From Gammaproteobacteria bacterium (GTDB taxonomy: Bacteria; Pseudomonadota; Gammaproteobacteria; SZUA-152): DNA of 64,000 nt. The notes beneath the pieces are model-generated. The model searched no databases and was not told the origin of the DNA. It worked only from the letters and a program-made list of their open reading frames with translations. Position 1 is the stretch's first letter. The number at the start of each line of letters is the position of its first letter. The DNA is taken from the NCBI GenBank assembly GCA_029882975.1, contig JAOUJW010000002.1, forward strand, positions 186,001-250,000, read 5' to 3'. Positions 9,276-18,155 of this stretch are shown in pieces. The translations under genes and the position numbers were made by a program.

Positions 9276-10457
9276 TTAAGAATCAGTGCTGTTTTTACCC
9301 AACAAACCACGAAGCCTTAATGCGGCCTCAGAATTGGTGTCACCCATCTTTTTAATATAGTCCACCACAGTAAATCCGTCGTTATCGCGAATGTTTGGAT
9401 TTGCCCCTACATTAACAATTTCTAAAGCGGGCTCCACCTCGCCTTTTGACACAAAATACAGCAAAGGCGTTTTGCCCCCTGCGTTCCGGTGGTCCAAGTT
9501 GGCCCCATGTTTCTTTAAAAACCGTACAGATTGGGCACTACGAGCAAGAAATAACGCAGTCTCGCCAGAGCTGGAAATATAGTTTACATCGGCGCCCAGC
9601 TTAATCAGCGTTTGTGCCAATTCCAAAAACTCGTTTCGTACAGATAACATCAAAGGATGAGTCCCCGCCTCCACAACTAAAGCTAACTTAGGATTGGAAT
9701 TGGCCGCCGCTACCAAATCACTCTCTGAAAGCTCCTCTTCCAAATTCGCGACATAGATCAGTTGAGCAAAGGCAGTATCCCCACCGGCATTACGCGCCAT
9801 TAAATCCACACCTGCTTTAAGCAGAATCTGTAAAACACGACCGTTTTGCACTAAGAAAATGGGCTTCACTCCAAATTCGTCACAAACTTGCTCAATATCT
9901 GCACCTCGTTTTACGTAATGCTCGACAAAGCTGGACTCTCCTGAATATACGGAGTAGCAAAATAACGGGTGTAACAGGCTCTTATCATCTTCCAGAAATA
10001 AATCCAGCATTGACAGATCCTTAACATCGGACACCACGATTTTTTTACGTAATTCCTTCGAAACATGCCCCTGGTCCAGCAACATGGCGACGGATTTCTT
10101 GTTTTGTTCTGATGCCGCTTTGCTCAGTTGCTCATACGCGGCTGGAGATGGTCGACTCATGATAGCGTCAGCAACCAGGAACACCGACCCAACCACCAAT
10201 ATTAAGTGAGCCAAGGTAGCCGTGCCGGCAAAGGCCTCAATGCCATAACGCCGAAATCCGTAGCGCCAGAAAGTGACTGAGGCCACGGCACTATTCAGCA
10301 ACAATAACACCAAGAGAATCAGGGCAACTGAAAAATAGCCCGCCAGAGAATACACATTGGCACCGCTGGAACTACCTAGTGTCGGTAGAAACATAATTAC
10401 GAACAATGCAATGCCCAACAAAGACATGGCAACACTGCCAAAATAGTACGCTTTCAT
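9276..10457 (-). CDS. Membrane-anchored ankyrin-repeat protein
   Basis: The 393-residue protein begins with three hydrophobic helices (about 7-30, 36-60, 78-100). A soluble region follows with ankyrin repeats from about residue 190 to 380, for example GETALFLARSAQSVRFLKKHGANLDHRNAGGKTPLLYFV and NIRDNDGFTVVDYIKK. Ankyrin repeats bind proteins; here they would sit on one face of the inner membrane. The start has GGGAG upstream. It lies 68 bp upstream of nnrS on the same strand, so co-transcription is possible. No specific function can be assigned. Confidence 0.8.
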   Translation of the reverse strand: MKAYYFGSVAMSLLGIALFVIMFLPTLGSSSGANVYSLAGYFSVALILLVLLLLNSAVASVTFWRYGFRRYGIEAFAGTATLAHLILVVGSVFLVADAIMSRPSPAAYEQLSKAASEQNKKSVAMLLDQGHVSKELRKKIVVSDVKDLSMLDLFLEDDKSLLHPLFCYSVYSGESSFVEHYVKRGADIEQVCDEFGVKPIFLVQNGRVLQILLKAGVDLMARNAGGDTAFAQLIYVANLEEELSESDLVAAANSNPKLALVVEAGTHPLMLSVRNEFLELAQTLIKLGADVNYISSSGETALFLARSAQSVRFLKKHGANLDHRNAGGKTPLLYFVSKGEVEPALEIVNVGANPNIRDNDGFTVVDYIKKMGDTNSEAALRLRGLLGKNSTDS

Positions 10458-10741
10458 ACTGCTCCCAAGCTCATCTGCCCACGGGAAGCCTTAGGGCCTT
10501 TTATAACCGAAACCGATGGACGGTCCCCTTAATATCACAATTACATATTTAAACCGGGGCAGTCCAGATCCCGCTTCATCCTTTTAGACATCCTTTTTCA
10601 TTCTTCTACAATTTACCCGCTAAAATCAACAATTGAAATTGGAAATTTGAAAAACAAAGAATAGACACAGCTTAGAAAAACAGTGAGTCCGTGTTAAGTG
10701 ATTGAAAGTTAGAGATAATGATAAAAATGGTGCGAATCTGA

Positions 10742-12763
10742 TCAACTCACCACGCCTGGGAAGGCTCTCACATTTTTATTCAAAAATAAGGACTCAAATT
10801 CCGGGGCGCTAATGGGCTTACTAAAGAAGAAACCTTGGACCTCATGACATCCGATGGACCGTATGAAATCCAATTGGGATTGATCTTCCACACCCTCGGC
10901 GATAATGCCCAGATTTAGACTGTGAGCCAACGCAAAAATGGCTTTTATGATGGCACCGTCCTTGACATCCATGACCACGTCTTTAATGAAAGACCTATCG
11001 ATCTTCAGGTAATCTACAGGGAATTGTTTTAGATAACTTAATGAGGAATACCCGGAACCAAAATCATCGATAGATAAGGCTACGCCGAGGCCTTTTAGCT
11101 CGTGCATAATTCGAATCGCTTGCTCGGTGTTATCGACCAACATACTTTCGGTCAACTCAAGCTCGAGGTATTTCCCATCCAACCCGGCATCATTCAAGAC
11201 TTGTTGTACCGTAGACACGAGATTGCCGCTGCGAAATTGCTTTGCCGATATGTTGACAGACATTCTAACATTCTCAGCACCATTATCACGCCAAACCTTA
11301 GCCTGGCGACAAGCAGTTTGTAACACCCAGCGACCAACTTCATTGATCAAGCCCATGTCTTCCAGATAGGGTACAAATAAGCTGGGTAGCACCACACCGC
11401 GCACCGGGTGCATCCAGCGTAATAGGGCTTCCACTCCAATTAACTCATTGCTGACCGCATCCACCTTAGGCTGGTAATACAACAAAAAGTCCTGATTTTG
11501 AACTGCCAAATGCAAATCTGTCTCCAACGACAGACGCTCAAAGGCCTTGGTGTTCATTTCATTGGAATAGTACATGTAGTGGTTGTTACCCATTTCCTTG
11601 GCATTGTGCATTGCCACATCCGCTTCTTTGACAAGTGTTTCCACATCAGTAGACGCATCATGGAACACGCTGATACCAATGCTGGCCTTTACCACGATTT
11701 CATAGTTACTCAATAGAATGGGCAAAGTAATACTATCTATAATACGTTGAGCCGCAGAAGCAGCCTCCTCCGGCCTGTCCAGATTTTCTAACATCACCAA
11801 AAACTCATCACCCGCCATCCTAAAGGCAATATCCGTTTCACGCAATTTACCTTGTATCCGACTGGCGGTGATTTGTAGCAGCTTATCGCCGGCACTATGT
11901 CCCAGACTGTCATTAATGAGCTTAAAACGATTCAGATCAACCAGCAACAACGCACTCATACCCCCATTGCGCTGAGTTCGGAGCATGGTTTCTGAAACTC
12001 GCTGCATAAAACTTTCTCGATTCGGTAAGCCGGTCAGAGCGTCGTGGTAAGTCTGGTACCAGATGGTGTGTTCCTGTTGCAAGCGCTCATCTTCCTGACG
12101 CTGCAACAAAACATCCGCCCTTTTTATAATCATGTTCAAAAACAAGTACAATCCGGCAAAGGCGATAAAAAGCCCGGCGATTATTTTCCGCTGTGTCAGC
12201 TCCAGCTCCTCAACTAAATTGGTTACATCAGAATAAACCTCAAAGACAGCTTTGATCTTGTCACCCTGTTTCAAGGGAATATAACTGGTGATCAAGTTAC
12301 GGTCTTCGACCACTTGCTCAAAGTCGGAAAATTCGTTTCGGAAAGTGATTTCACTGGCGACTTCCCCCACTCGCGCCTGCCGGAATCCGGCGCTTCTGGA
12401 ATCATCCGAGCCAATTTGCGCCGGATCGGTGGAGTAGACCGTCATCCCGTCTAAATTGTAGATCTTTATTTTTACAACCCGAGTTCCTTTCATGAGCTTT
12501 ACCAACATCTGATGCAACTGAGTTAAGGAATCGGAACTGCTGGGCGTTTCAATAAAACCGGAAAAACGATACCAAGCGGAATTGGCAAAGCTGCGAGTCA
12601 AATCCACATTGGCGTTGCTTTGGTGAGACACCAACGTATCCAAAGCAAGTTGCCGAAAAAATATCGACAACCCAACCACCATGACGCAAATACCCAGTAA
12701 ACTGGCAATAGCGTAGTAGCGTTGAAGTTTGAATTTGTTATTTTTTAATATGTTAACCACCAT
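10742..12763 (-). CDS. GGDEF-EAL membrane sensor (c-di-GMP synthesis/turnover)
   Basis: About 673 residues. One transmembrane helix near the N-terminus, an extracytoplasmic sensor region and a second helix precede a GGDEF domain with the variant motif AGDEF and an RETD inhibitory site five residues before it. An EAL domain follows with the catalytic set intact: VEALLRW, NISAKQF, LELTES, IDDFGSGYSS, LKIDRSFI, IAEGVE and QGFFFSKP. It is therefore probably an active c-di-GMP phosphodiesterase; cyclase activity is uncertain because the first glycine is alanine. The ATG at 12763 was chosen; a TTG at 12814 would add 17 residues, and neither has a clear Shine-Dalgarno. Confidence 0.9.
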   Translation of the reverse strand: MVVNILKNNKFKLQRYYAIASLLGICVMVVGLSIFFRQLALDTLVSHQSNANVDLTRSFANSAWYRFSGFIETPSSSDSLTQLHQMLVKLMKGTRVVKIKIYNLDGMTVYSTDPAQIGSDDSRSAGFRQARVGEVASEITFRNEFSDFEQVVEDRNLITSYIPLKQGDKIKAVFEVYSDVTNLVEELELTQRKIIAGLFIAFAGLYLFLNMIIKRADVLLQRQEDERLQQEHTIWYQTYHDALTGLPNRESFMQRVSETMLRTQRNGGMSALLLVDLNRFKLINDSLGHSAGDKLLQITASRIQGKLRETDIAFRMAGDEFLVMLENLDRPEEAASAAQRIIDSITLPILLSNYEIVVKASIGISVFHDASTDVETLVKEADVAMHNAKEMGNNHYMYYSNEMNTKAFERLSLETDLHLAVQNQDFLLYYQPKVDAVSNELIGVEALLRWMHPVRGVVLPSLFVPYLEDMGLINEVGRWVLQTACRQAKVWRDNGAENVRMSVNISAKQFRSGNLVSTVQQVLNDAGLDGKYLELELTESMLVDNTEQAIRIMHELKGLGVALSIDDFGSGYSSLSYLKQFPVDYLKIDRSFIKDVVMDVKDGAIIKAIFALAHSLNLGIIAEGVEDQSQLDFIRSIGCHEVQGFFFSKPISAPEFESLFLNKNVRAFPGVVS

Positions 12764-12926
12764 TGAGGATATATCGGACTCAAACTCCAGAGGCTTTAGC
12801 GAATTCTCTAACAATCAATAAGTTAAGCCACTGCTCGGAAACCAGCCTCGTAATCGCGCAACACTCAATGGGCTCATTCAAAAAGTCCAGTTATCAAATA
12901 AAATTCAATCATTTAATAGCGAGTCT

Positions 12927-12955
12927 ATGACAACTATTAATATTTCTTATATACT
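12927..12955 (+). promoter_or_regulatory. Predicted sigma-70 promoter of the soxA-like gene
   Basis: ATGACA and TATACT are separated by exactly 17 bases, placing a transcription start near 12962. A GAGCCG/CGGCTC hairpin at 12973-12993 would lie in the 5' leader. Confidence 0.5.
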
Positions 12956-13049
12956 TGTTTGCTCAAATTGTCGAGCCGAAGGAACCACGGCTCTAGAATT
13001 CTAAGGACGATTGCTACGGGCCTAAATCATCTGGTTTTGGAGAACAACA

Positions 13050-13883
13050 ATGAATTATTGGGGTAAGTTCACAATTGCTGTGGGGCTTTTCTTTTCAACT
13101 TCCTTATTGGCTGGACCAGAAGAGGACCGCAAGGCATTCCAACAATACTTCATTGACACCTTCCCCAGTGTGAGCATGGATGAATTCATTAATGGAATAT
13201 ACGCAATAAATCAAGAACTTAGAGAGCAATGGGAATCCATTGAAGAATTACCCCCCTATGAAATTGCAGTGGATGAAGGCGAAGCCCTGGTGACCCAGCC
13301 CTTCAAAAACGGTAAAAACATAGCCTCCTGCTTTAAAAACAGCGGGGTGGGTGTAGCCGCCAATTACCCCTATTTTGATGTCAGTCGCAACCAGGTTGTC
13401 ACTCTTGCACTGGATATTAACGACTGCCTGACCCGAAATGACGAGCCCGAACTGGAATACAAACAGGGCCGTATGGCTTCCATCTTGGCCTACTTCGCCT
13501 CGGTGAGCCGAGGCCTGCCAATTGAATTGGAAAACCCCGCCAAGAACCCCGGCGCGTTGCAAGCGTACAAGAAAGGCAAACAGTTCTATTATGCCCGCCG
13601 CGGGCAGTTTAATATGTCCTGTGCCCATTGCCACATTGACCAAGCCGGTAAAAAATTGCGGGCAAATCTGTTAGGTCCAGGATTAGGCCAAATAACCCAC
13701 TTCCCCGTATATCGTTCCAAATGGGGCAATGTGGGCACCTTGCATCGACGCATCATCGGTTGCATGCTTCAGATGCGCGCTGAGCCCTTTGCCGCGCAAA
13801 GTGAGGAATACCGCAATCTTGAGTATTTTATGACTTACATGAGTAACGGCTTGACCTGGAACGGCCCCGGCTCTCGATTCTAA
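13050..13883 (+). CDS. soxA: SoxA-like c-type cytochrome
   Basis: The 277-residue protein has a signal peptide ending at LLAG and the SoxA C-terminal haem domain. It shows CAHCH at residues 191-195, LGPGLGQITHFPVYRSKWG, and the family's conserved cysteine (residue 238) in RRIIGCMLQMRAEPF, the unusual Cys haem ligand. The N-terminal domain keeps two cysteines (IASCFKN, NDCLT) but no CxxCH, so it is the mono-haem type. SoxAX attaches thiosulfate to SoxYZ in the periplasm. No soxX, Y, Z, B or CD lies next to it, which is unusual; the partners may be elsewhere, or the protein may serve another thiol chemistry. It is 59 bp upstream of an arsR start. Confidence 0.88.
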   Translation: MNYWGKFTIAVGLFFSTSLLAGPEEDRKAFQQYFIDTFPSVSMDEFINGIYAINQELREQWESIEELPPYEIAVDEGEALVTQPFKNGKNIASCFKNSGVGVAANYPYFDVSRNQVVTLALDINDCLTRNDEPELEYKQGRMASILAYFASVSRGLPIELENPAKNPGALQAYKKGKQFYYARRGQFNMSCAHCHIDQAGKKLRANLLGPGLGQITHFPVYRSKWGNVGTLHRRIIGCMLQMRAEPFAAQSEEYRNLEYFMTYMSNGLTWNGPGSRF

Positions 13884-13906
13884 GAAAATCACCGAACCCT
13901 TAAAAC

Positions 13907-13962
13907 TTGACACTGCCCTCAACAGTCACTATATTTCGATATATGTCGAATTATCGAAATAT
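13907..13962 (+). promoter_or_regulatory. arsR promoter with overlapping palindromic operator
   Basis: TTGACA (13907-13912), a 17-base spacer and TATATT (13930-13935) form a near-consensus promoter. The perfect inverted repeat ATATTTCGAT (13931-13940) and ATCGAAATAT (13953-13962) spans the -10 element, the predicted transcription start and the arsR start codon. A nested TTCGA-N6-TCGAA lies inside. This is the expected layout for ArsR autorepression. Confidence 0.75.
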
Positions 13963-14272
13963 AACCCAAAAACAGCTGGCCTGTATGTTCAAAGCTTTAA
14001 GTAACCCGAATAGGCTAACCTTATTCAACCGCTTGATGAACTGCTGCACACCCGGCACCAAATGCAGTCCCCAGGAACGCTTTTGTGTCAGTGATCTAGG
14101 CTCCGGCTTGGACATTGCGGCGTCCACCCTGTCACACCACGTTAAGGAACTACATCAGGCCGGCTTGATCAATATGGAACGACGTGGGAAGCATATAGAC
14201 TGCTGGATAGACCCGGATCGATTGCAGCAACTATCCGCATTTTTCGTTCCGGAACCGGATTTGGAAAATTGA
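13943..14272 (+). CDS. arsR: ArsR-family metalloregulator
   Basis: The 109-residue winged-helix protein shows the ArsR core FKALSNPNRLTLFNRL, the recognition region AASTLSHHVKELHQAGLI, and the wing NMERRGKHIDCWID. Cysteines (NCCTPGTKC and RFCVSDL) in and before the region where ArsR proteins bind arsenite suggest a thiol metal site. The start is ATG at 13943; an upstream TTG frame cannot be used because it begins in the promoter's -35 element. The predicted transcription start is within one or two bases of this ATG, so the mRNA may be leaderless. The arsM gene follows after 22 bp and is probably its target. Confidence 0.88.
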   Translation: MSNYRNITQKQLACMFKALSNPNRLTLFNRLMNCCTPGTKCSPQERFCVSDLGSGLDIAASTLSHHVKELHQAGLINMERRGKHIDCWIDPDRLQQLSAFFVPEPDLEN

Positions 14273-14294
14273 CTATACCTCAGGAGAAAAGCAA

Positions 14295-15164
14295 ATGAGC
14301 GAACCTTGTTGCTCTCAAGAAAGCCCAGCCGAGAGTGCTGATTCACACCGACAAACCGTACGAGATGCTTATGCACAAGTAGCGAAAGCCAGTGATGCAG
14401 GGCAAAGCTGCGGGATAGAATCCAGTTGCTGTGGCGTGTCCGACGACTCTGCCATTAACACCATCATTTCCACCCGCCTGGGTTATAGCGAACAAGATCT
14501 GGAAAATGTTCCCAGCGGCGCTGACATGGGCCTGGGCTGCGGGAATCCACGCGCCATCGCCTCGCTCAAACCCGGCGAAGTGGTGGTAGACCTTGGCTCG
14601 GGAGGTGGCTTTGACTGTTTTTTAGCGGCACACGAGGTTGGCCAATCCGGCCGCGTTATTGGCGTGGATATGACCCCGGATATGATCAGCAAAGCCCGCA
14701 GCAATGCAGCAAAAGGCAAATTCTCCAATGTGGAATTTCGTCTTGGAGAAATCGAAAACTTACCGGTCGCCAACGATAGCGTGGATGTTATTATTTCTAA
14801 CTGCGTAATTAATTTGTCCCCTGACAAGAAACGTGTATTCAGCGAGGCCTTTCGCATATTAAAACCTGGAGGCCGTCTTGCCATATCGGATGTGGTAGCT
14901 ACGGTAGAACTGCCTGAAAAAATGCGCAACGACCCCGCCTTGATCGCCGGCTGTATGGGGAATGCCTGTTTAATTGACGACTTACACCAAATGATCAAGA
15001 GTGCCGGTTTTGACGCCATTCAAATCCAACCCAAAGATGAATCCAAGGCATTTATTCAAGACTGGGCTCCTGAACACAATATTACCGATTATGTTGTTTC
15101 TGCAACCATTGAAGCCGTAAAGTCCGACCCCACATCTTGCTGCGCCCCGGGTTGTTGCTCTTAG
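14295..15164 (+). CDS. arsM: Arsenite S-adenosylmethionine methyltransferase ArsM
   Basis: The 289-residue protein has the SAM-binding motif VVDLGSGGGFD and the ArsM cysteine pattern: one before it in DMGLGCGNP, SNCVINLSPDKK, and IAGCMGNACL. Cysteine pairs at the N-terminus and C-terminus (CCAPGCC) are typical too. It methylates trivalent arsenic in steps to volatile or exported forms in the cytosol. CAGGAGA is the ribosome-binding site. It is in an operon with arsR; no arsB/acr3 efflux or arsC gene is adjacent. Confidence 0.95.
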   Translation: MSEPCCSQESPAESADSHRQTVRDAYAQVAKASDAGQSCGIESSCCGVSDDSAINTIISTRLGYSEQDLENVPSGADMGLGCGNPRAIASLKPGEVVVDLGSGGGFDCFLAAHEVGQSGRVIGVDMTPDMISKARSNAAKGKFSNVEFRLGEIENLPVANDSVDVIISNCVINLSPDKKRVFSEAFRILKPGGRLAISDVVATVELPEKMRNDPALIAGCMGNACLIDDLHQMIKSAGFDAIQIQPKDESKAFIQDWAPEHNITDYVVSATIEAVKSDPTSCCAPGCCS

Positions 15165-15186
15165 AGGCAGCCTCGTGCAAACCGGT

Positions 15187-15217
15187 GATCTCCTCCCATG
15201 CGATCTGGGAGGAGATC
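15187..15217 (+). terminator. Strong stem-loop after arsM
   Basis: GATCTCCTCCCA and TGGGAGGAGATC form a perfect 12-bp stem around a seven-base loop, 22 bp after the arsM stop. No T-run follows, so it may stabilise the mRNA 3' end rather than terminate on its own. Confidence 0.4.
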
Positions 15218-15285
15218 AGCAGCTAGTCTCCCAATAAGCGGGATGGTATTATGTTACCGACTTAATTATTGACAGTTCGCGAAGT

Positions 15286-16020
15286 ATGAAAACCATCCGT
15301 ACCCGCATGCAAATACGACTGGGGGGGAAGCAAGAAGACATTTCACTGGACGTACCCAATAAACCCAGCAAATCCACGGTCACGCTGCCCCTGCTCCGCC
15401 ATATTGTTCAAAAGGCGGAAATCACTGCAATCGAATCTGCCAGCCGTGACGGTAAAGAAATTACCTGTAGCAAAGGGTGCGCCGCCTGTTGTCGGCAACT
15501 TATTGCCATCCCACCTACCGAAGCTATGTACATTCAAAAACTGATTGGCCGTTTAAGTAAACCCCGGCAAAAAATCATCAGACAACGCTTTAAAGACACC
15601 AAAGAGAAAATTCACAGCAGTGGTTTATTGGAACACGTAATGCAATTGAGCGGCGACACCGATTTGGTCACCGTGGCATTAGACTATTTTCGATTACAGA
15701 TTCCGTGCCCCTTTCTGGAACAAGAGTGTTGCAGTATATATGCAGAGCGTCCTCTTGCGTGCCGGGAATATTTGGTGGTTAACCCACCTGAGAGGTGTGC
15801 CAATCCTACCCGGGAAACTATCGACATGCTGTCGTTTCCAGTAAAAACATCACGACTGCTCACCGAATTGGACCGCTTATGGTACCAAGACAATAAACAC
15901 AATGCCGTGCCATTGTCACTGCTACTATATTGGCTGGAATGTCATCCGGTTAAACCAGCCATCAAACACAGCAAGGACTGGTTTGGAGACGTACTTCATG
16001 CACTATCAAACAAAGACTGA
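15286..16020 (+). CDS. YkgJ-family cysteine-cluster protein
   Basis: The 244-residue protein has the YkgJ/Fe-Zn-chelating signature: GCAACCRQL near residue 65, then CPFLEQECCSIYAERPLACREYLVVNPPERC near residues 140-180. The cysteines probably hold a metal or iron-sulfur centre. Biochemical roles of this family are largely unknown. It has its own start 121 bp downstream of arsM and a different context, so an arsenic role is only possible. It converges on a small lipoprotein gene. Confidence 0.8.
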   Translation: MKTIRTRMQIRLGGKQEDISLDVPNKPSKSTVTLPLLRHIVQKAEITAIESASRDGKEITCSKGCAACCRQLIAIPPTEAMYIQKLIGRLSKPRQKIIRQRFKDTKEKIHSSGLLEHVMQLSGDTDLVTVALDYFRLQIPCPFLEQECCSIYAERPLACREYLVVNPPERCANPTRETIDMLSFPVKTSRLLTELDRLWYQDNKHNAVPLSLLLYWLECHPVKPAIKHSKDWFGDVLHALSNKD

Positions 16021-16028
16021 GTTGTTCT

Positions 16029-16202
16029 CTATTTATCTTTGTGTACTCGGGCGGCCTCTTCCTGCACCTGAAAGTGCTCGGAGTTTTTACCCTCTTTAGC
16101 TTCCTGTTCGCTCAACATTTGCTGTCCTAAAGCTACCGCATCGTTTTCGGAACAAGCGACCAGCGCAAGAACGATTAAAGATAGAAATAATATATTTTTC
16201 AC
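16029..16202 (-). CDS. Small lipoprotein (57 residues)
   Basis: A GTG-started frame on the minus strand encodes 57 residues. A lysine and hydrophobic stretch leads to a clear lipobox LVAC (Cys at 17), then a charged tail rich in E, K and Q that includes SEQEAKEGKNSEHF. AGG lies eight bases before the start. The frame ends 8 bp from the stop of the convergent YkgJ gene and precedes a histidine kinase gene's 3' end by about 90 bp. It is short enough to be missed by length filters. Its role is unknown; it resembles small entericidin-like or accessory envelope lipoproteins only in format. Confidence 0.65.
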   Translation of the reverse strand: MKNILFLSLIVLALVACSENDAVALGQQMLSEQEAKEGKNSEHFQVQEEAARVHKDK

Positions 16203-16294
16203 GACAATACCTGACTGACCATACTAAACTTGTTTAAATTTTAGGCTACAAACCGCAGTAATCAAGTCTTCATTCACAGACAATTAATGAGGAA

Positions 16295-18118
16295 TTACCC
16301 ATTTGCTGTTTTCCCTGACTCCACATAGCCTATCGGTTCGAAGTTAACCGGCAACCGTAAGCCAAAACAAGACCCTTCATCCACCTTGCTTTGCACCTGC
16401 ATCTCTCCACCCAAGGCCTTGCAAAAACGCTGAGTTATGGTTAACCCCAAGCCGGTCCCTTCGTACTCTTTGGTACGGGTCATATCTACCTGCATAAACG
16501 GTTCAAATAGCGCATGAATATACTTTTCCGGAATACCAATACCGGTGTCTGTCACATCGATTTGGACCCACTCTTTATCGTTCGCGTTAAATCGTGACGC
16601 CGTAATCATAATCTCGCCTTTTTTTGTAAATTTGTTGGCGTTACTGAGTAAATTGAATAAAGCCTGCCTAACCTTGCGTTTGTCTGAATATAAATACCCC
16701 AGATTGTTATCAATGGATTTAACAATGGTATTTCCATTTTCTCTGGCCAGTATTTCTACGGACGCGACTACATCCCCTATCAACTCGCTCAAAGAAAAAG
16801 ATTCCAAACTCAGCTGCAACCTACCCGCCTCAATCACGGACAAATCCAATATGTCGCTGATGATTTCCAATAAATGCTTTCCGGCTTTATATATTTTCTC
16901 GACGTCATTGACATAATTCGTCACCCCGTCAGCACTCATATCTTCTTTGAGTATCTCGCTATACCCGATGATAATATTCAACGGTGTACGCAACTCATGA
17001 CTCATGTTGGCAATAAACCGACTTTTAGCCTGATTAGCTTCCAATGCGTTATCTCTGGCTAATTCCAAGGCCATCGTCCGCTCCTGCACCAGGTCCTCCA
17101 AATGATTGCTGTGCATTTGCAACATATGCTCTTTGTCTCTTAACGCCGCGATCATGTCGGAAAACTGGTTTTTCAATATTTCCACTTCGGTGCGTGCCGC
17201 CTTTTTGCGTATTTCCGGACGCATACCTTGGGCAATTTCTTTGGTCAGACTGGTCAGCTCGGCCAAGGGCCTGTCGAAGTTGTGGGAAATAAACCATCCA
17301 ATCACCAATATCAGGAGAGCGCCTACACAGATGATTAACCACAAATTATCAACATGAGTTTTAAATTTATTCATTACCTCCGAAACATCCATTCCATACC
17401 AAATTCCGGCACTGGACAGGCTCTCCTGAGGCAGATCTATTTTAAAAAACTTATAGGAATGCCCTCCGATTTCCACCTCTCCTGTTTCTTTTTGAAACCG
17501 TTTATCTTCCAGGCCATTCAGAGAGCTGAAAACTATTTCTCCGTTGCTTTCAACAATCACCTCGCCCGACACACCAAACTTTTTCCGTAACTGCCATTGT
17601 TTTTTAAATATGCGAGTCAATACAATAGCGCCCTGCACTTCATCTTGGTAAAGGATAGGACTTACTGCCGCCAATTCTAGTCCTGCACTTCCTTCAAAAG
17701 CCGTAAAATAGGGCCCTTTCCGCCCCGAGTGCACAGCCTTAACCAAGTCTCTATGCTGCTCTCCTAAAATAATCTGACCATCTCTGCCCACAATCATTGC
17801 CCGATCCACAGGCAGCCAACCAAACAGGCTATCGTACAAATCACCAATATGCTCTCGACCGGAGTCAAAATTCATGATGACAAAAATATATTCCTGGATA
17901 CGTTGTTCTTCGCTAACAATGGTAGAAGAGCGCTGTAGTTCGTTCCACTCAGAAACCAACACTTGATTGAATAGCTGCAGACTGCGCTCCAGGTGCTTTG
18001 ACGATTCCGCTAAAATTACCTGCTCAGCACTTTTATAAGAATAAAACAATGTGGCCGCAAGTAGCACAGGCAGCGCACTAAGCAAGATTAACAGACGTGA
18101 ACGGTAGGTTCTAAACAT
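16295..18118 (-). CDS. Membrane sensor histidine kinase
   Basis: The 607-residue kinase has a transmembrane helix at about 8-28, a large extracytoplasmic sensor (CACHE-like in size), and a second helix at about 258-280. A HAMP segment, a coiled coil, HisKA with FIANMSHELRTPLN (phospho-accepting His) and HATPase with NLLSNANKF, DTGIGI and GTGLGLTI follow. There is no receiver domain, and no response regulator adjoins. The gene lies 37 bp downstream of a PstS-like binding protein gene on the same strand, so the binding protein may present its ligand to the sensor domain. Confidence 0.93.
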   Translation of the reverse strand: MFRTYRSRLLILLSALPVLLAATLFYSYKSAEQVILAESSKHLERSLQLFNQVLVSEWNELQRSSTIVSEEQRIQEYIFVIMNFDSGREHIGDLYDSLFGWLPVDRAMIVGRDGQIILGEQHRDLVKAVHSGRKGPYFTAFEGSAGLELAAVSPILYQDEVQGAIVLTRIFKKQWQLRKKFGVSGEVIVESNGEIVFSSLNGLEDKRFQKETGEVEIGGHSYKFFKIDLPQESLSSAGIWYGMDVSEVMNKFKTHVDNLWLIICVGALLILVIGWFISHNFDRPLAELTSLTKEIAQGMRPEIRKKAARTEVEILKNQFSDMIAALRDKEHMLQMHSNHLEDLVQERTMALELARDNALEANQAKSRFIANMSHELRTPLNIIIGYSEILKEDMSADGVTNYVNDVEKIYKAGKHLLEIISDILDLSVIEAGRLQLSLESFSLSELIGDVVASVEILARENGNTIVKSIDNNLGYLYSDKRKVRQALFNLLSNANKFTKKGEIMITASRFNANDKEWVQIDVTDTGIGIPEKYIHALFEPFMQVDMTRTKEYEGTGLGLTITQRFCKALGGEMQVQSKVDEGSCFGLRLPVNFEPIGYVESGKTANG

Positions 18119-18155
18119 ACAATCCCACTAAATGCCTAAATAGTTCCTGGTTCCG

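Noticed and set aside
13907-13942. Longer ArsR starting at TTG 13907
   Set aside because: That codon is inside the -35 element of the promoter and cannot be in the mRNA.
15187-15217. Classic rho-independent terminator after arsM
   Set aside because: The stem is strong, but no T-run follows, so only a stem-loop is claimed.
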